This document shows, piece by piece, positions 10,485 through 12,948 of a DNA stretch of 12,948 nucleotides; positions within the stretch are counted from its first letter, which is position 1; each line of letters starts with the position of its first letter. The translations under genes and the position numbers were made by a program. Below the pieces are notes generated by a model. It made no database searches. It saw only the letters and a program-made list of their open reading frames with translations, and was not told where the DNA came from. The DNA comes from Paraglomus occultum. Its lineage: Eukaryota; Glomeromycota; Glomeromycetes; Paraglomerales; Paraglomeraceae. Location of the stretch: assembly GCA_910592205.1 (NCBI GenBank), contig CAJVPJ010001046.1:1-12948 (forward strand). Direction: 5' to 3'.

Positions 10485-11904
10485 TACAACTCGGTGCACA
10501 ATAGTATTCATTTGAAAGCCTTTAAATTCCTCAACCAATGTCAAAACATCAAAATTTAATAATCCATGCAATCGGAAGCACAACTGTAAAGCAAAATACG
10601 ACTAGAATCTTACTAATACTTTGTTGCATAGCCTTTAGCCCGTTGAACCGCTTTAACTCTATTATTTATATTTTAGAATGAGTTTCTGAAATACAGCGTC
10701 CCCCATTCTTCTTGAAGAATTCCCTCTCAGATACAGGTGGAGGGTTCCGTTTTCTAATTTGTCATCCCATAGACGTTCAATAGGATTAACTGTCCAGGCC
10801 ATTTCATAATGTTTATATCTGAATCATCAAAGAATGTCCTTGTCAGTTTGCTTGTATGAACAGTAGCATTAATTCATACTCAACGATTTCAGTTTCTCCA
10901 TAAATGGTACTAATTTAAATGTCTATATACTTCTGACTATTAATTGTTCCTTCAGCTCGGACCAAAGACTCCAAAGATTCCCATGTAAAACAATTTCATA
11001 CCATTACTCCACCACCACCATGCTTGACCGTTGGAACAACACAGTCAATGTTATATTTATCCTTTGGAAGTCTCCAAACCCGAGTTCTCCCATCACTTTA
11101 AATAAAGTAAACGAGATTCATCACTCCAGATAACTTTCTTCCCATTGCTCATCTCCATTCTCGATGTTGTTTATGGTAGCCTGCTTTATGCAAAGCTATT
11201 TTAATGGTTTTGATGCTAGCAACAGTTCCAGATGACTGGACAAAGTTGCTCTGGAGTTGTCTTAGTGATTGTTGGCGATTTGACTTAACAATTCTTACAA
11301 TATGACGCTTGTTCCAATCAGTGAGTATTGATGGCCATCCACTGCGTGGAAGAGAGCTTCCAGCCCCAGTTTCACGATATCTTTCTATTGTGTCATGTAC
11401 TGTGCTTTTTGGGTGGCCAGTTTATGCTTCAATTTCACGTTCAGTGTGTCCAAAGAACCACCCTCCGATAATGATTCCGCGTTCAAATTTAATTAACTCT
11501 GCCATACACCAAGAATAAGTTGGAATGCTTGGATTTTTGCAAAAATGTGTGGAAAGAGGAAGTAGAAAGCCTAATGCAATATTTTGTGTAAATGCGCATG
11601 CATATGATCATTTTTCAGTTAATGGTCTGCGAAATTAATATGCGATTGTTTGAATGCCATAACAAAATTTATTTACATTATAATGCCATATTAATTACAT
11701 TTTTTTCAAAGTACATGACATTCGCTACAAGACCGCGTTTGAAGTTTGTTAATAACGTAAATGGTTGTGGAGGTATTATTTTTTTTCGTAATGCCTAATT
11801 TATTCATTTTTAGTTGAGTAAATTCGGGTATAAGAAAACTTAAAGTTTACATATTAATTCATAAAATTTTAAGGAGTGGTCGGAGACTTTGGTCACACAC
11901 TGTA
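10485..11904 (-). mobile_element. Degenerate Tc1/mariner-like transposon
   Basis: The right end is clear. Read on the - strand from 11902 it begins CAGTGTGTGACCAAAGTCTC and continues to about 11871, next to a TA dinucleotide (11903-11904), the target of this superfamily. The left end is tentative: TACAACTCGGTGCACAATAG at 10485 can be aligned with the right terminal repeat only with gaps, and both continue into CCTT(T/A)AAATT-like sequence. The resulting length of about 1.4 kb suits a Tc1-like element, and a transposase relic fills the middle. Poor terminal repeats and a broken gene indicate an old, immobile copy. The superfamily is well supported, the left boundary is not. Confidence 0.75.
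10613..11505 (-). pseudogene. Tc1/mariner transposase relic
   Basis: The ATG at 11505-11503 opens MAELIKFERGIIIGGWFFGH, then TEREIEA and an in-frame TAA at 11424-11422. Reading on gives GHPKSTVHDTIERYRETGAG (first helix-turn-helix) and a second helix-turn-helix region ending ALHKAGYHKQHRE. About 30-40 residues usual in the family seem deleted here, before VIWSDESR, whose Asp (11122-11120) is the first catalytic residue. SDGRTRVWR, TVKHGGGGVMV with a stop after it, NATVHTSK from the second catalytic block (whose QD is lost), and NPIERLWDD (Glu codon 10778-10776) follow across frame shifts. The gene ends VQRAKGYATKY and TAG at 10615-10613. At about 297 codons against a usual 340 or so, with several stops and shifts, it cannot make transposase. 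Confidence 0.88.
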
Positions 11905-11906
11905 TA

Positions 11907-12055
11907 AGACTGTTAAAACCACCTGCACTCTGTATTTTTCGATTGCTGCTGATGATAGACGTGCCATCTTCTGATATGGCATCGTCGTCAACGTATGTTC
12001 CAACTACTTCCTGAATGTCAGTTTTCTGTGCTTGCCGCGGTTTTGAAGAAGGTAG
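11907..12055 (-). other. Open stretch of unknown origin beside the Tc1 end
   Basis: One - strand frame is open for about 50 codons from a TGA at 12058-12056 to the transposon end. It includes QEVVGTYVDDDAISEDGTSI, ordinary-looking protein text that is less biased than most noncoding translations here. CTGACATTCAG at about 12011-12021 could be a branch site plus acceptor for an exon. A separate ATG at 12063-12061 opens a 19-codon frame that overlaps it. No family is recognised, so this may be an exon fragment cut by the transposon insertion or simply chance. Confidence 0.25.
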
Positions 12056-12527
12056 TCAGCCATTGGTAAATTAACGTAATGTAATGTCGCATGTGATCAA
12101 GAGAAACTCCCATTCAATTTATAAGAAATCGCGTTCTGTATGTATCAACATCAATTCGAATATGCACATAGACAGATTATGTAAGTGTTAGAATAAATAC
12201 GCAAGATTAAGATTGACCATGTCTTCCCGGCCATACTAATGAAACCGACTTGATAAGAATATTCGTATCAACTAATGTTATCCACGCAAAAATATTATGG
12301 GTTAGTTACTAGTATTAGTATGGTATAGATGTAAGAACACAGTCACATGATTTACGCGTAAAACTAACGTATGAGGAAGAAGCCTTCAAATTTTTATTGC
12401 GCTAAACCTAATAATAAGAATGACACAATATAAATACATCGACAGACTCGATAAGTCGGTTTCGGCCTAACTCGGTCTCTCGGTCAAACCTCTTTTACTG
12501 CTATATGTAAATTTCGATAAGTCTGTC

Positions 12528-12535
12528 TCACGTGA
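12528..12535. promoter_or_regulatory. Second TCACGTGA palindrome
   Basis: An 8-bp E-box palindrome identical to the one upstream of MED12. No gene start is recognised next to it, so a regulatory role is only a possibility. Confidence 0.2.
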
Positions 12536-12683
12536 CATTTAGAGAACATCATTACTATTTCAGTACAGTCGATCATATAAAAAAAATTTTATTCGTGCTT
12601 TGTGTAACACAAGTCACAGGTCTGCACGACATCTGACTGATCGTTCTCGGTATCCTGAACTTCTGTTCTGTACCGTTCGAAAT

Positions 12684-12812
12684 GCTGTACTGTACTATTT
12701 CAATTATCAATACGTACTAACTTTTGGTACAGTACAGACCGTAATATAAGGGCTGTACTGTACCTTTTCAAGGCCTGTATTACGTACTAGTTTTGAATTA
12801 CAGTACAGCCCC
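12684..12812. repeat. Tandem pair of GTACAGTACAG-armed palindromes
   Basis: Two units about 68 bp apart each carry inverted arms around a shared TACGTACTA centre. Unit 1 has arms CTGTACTGTAC (12685-12695) and GTACAGTACAG (12727-12737), an 11-bp match, with its centre at 12711-12719. Unit 2 has arms GGGCTGTACTGTA (12750-12762) and TACAGTACAGCCC (12799-12811), a 13-bp match, with its centre at 12781-12789. Related single motifs occur at 12561-12568 (CAGTACAG) and near 12667. It could be a small satellite, a foldback or MITE-like element, or a precursor of hairpin RNA. No target duplication was identified. Confidence 0.75.
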
Positions 12813-12876
12813 TTTACTATTAAGTCAAACAATTACGGAATTTGTCTAATATAAATATTACTGTCCATTATAAATA

Positions 12877-12948
12877 TACACTCACTGGACAAAAGTCTAC
12901 GTAATTTTTGTCGATCACATAGTAAAACATATGAAAAATCTATTTTTT
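12877..12948 (+). mobile_element. Probable left end of a second Tc1-like element (partial)
   Basis: TA at 12877-12878 is followed by CACTCACTGGACAAAAGTCT and ACG. This shares the layout of the CAGTGTGTGACCAAAGTCTC end of the relic at 11902: C-A-x-T, a conserved AAAGTCT core and a following CG at nearly the same spacing. The window ends 70 nt inside, before any transposase sequence, so this rests only on the terminal-repeat resemblance and the flanking TA. Confidence 0.55.

Noticed and set aside
2420-11904. Idea that the Fanzor was carried by the nearby Tc1/mariner element
   Set aside because: The two relics are about 7 kb apart with an intact MED12 gene between them, and the Tc1 relic has its own compact boundaries.
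12441-12527. GACAGAC/GTCTGTC inverted repeat
   Set aside because: Only 7-bp arms with a 73-nt gap; expected by chance at this length.

Overview
This is an intron-rich eukaryotic nuclear window, most likely from an early-diverging fungus (a Mucoromycota or Glomeromycotina type is my inference). The support is a 20-exon gene with mostly 74-141 nt spliceosomal introns, AATAAA polyadenylation signals, a Fanzor (eukaryotic TnpB-like) relic and Tc1/mariner debris. The lineage itself is not proven by the sequence.

Layout. (1) 1-189: last 62 codons of a GDP-L-fucose synthase gene on the + strand, with a poly(A) signal at 231. (2) About 240-2100: AT-rich DNA with no gene I can support. (3) About 2121-3442: a decayed Fanzor nuclease gene on the + strand. 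RuvC-I, TSKTC zinc-finger and RuvC-III signatures are all readable but scattered over three frames with several stops. (4) 3443-4055: intergenic DNA with a short AT microsatellite and a TCACGTGA palindrome upstream of the next gene. (5) 4056-9952: a complete gene for Mediator subunit 12 (MED12/Srb8), reconstructed as 20 exons and 1,423 residues, including one probable GC-AG intron, with a poly(A) signal at 10222. (6) 10485-11904: a dead Tc1/mariner-like transposon on the - strand. (7) 11905-12948: intergenic DNA with a 50-codon open stretch of unknown origin on the - strand, a tandem pair of GTACAGTACAG-armed palindromes (12684-12812), and at the right edge a sequence resembling the terminal repeat of another Tc1-like element.

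The two host genes are functionally unrelated. One makes the sugar donor GDP-fucose in the cytosol; the other is a nuclear regulator of RNA polymerase II through the Cdk8 kinase module. The long spacers between them have collected mobile DNA. The most notable item is the Fanzor relic, an RNA-guided nuclease family member that is clearly inactivated here.
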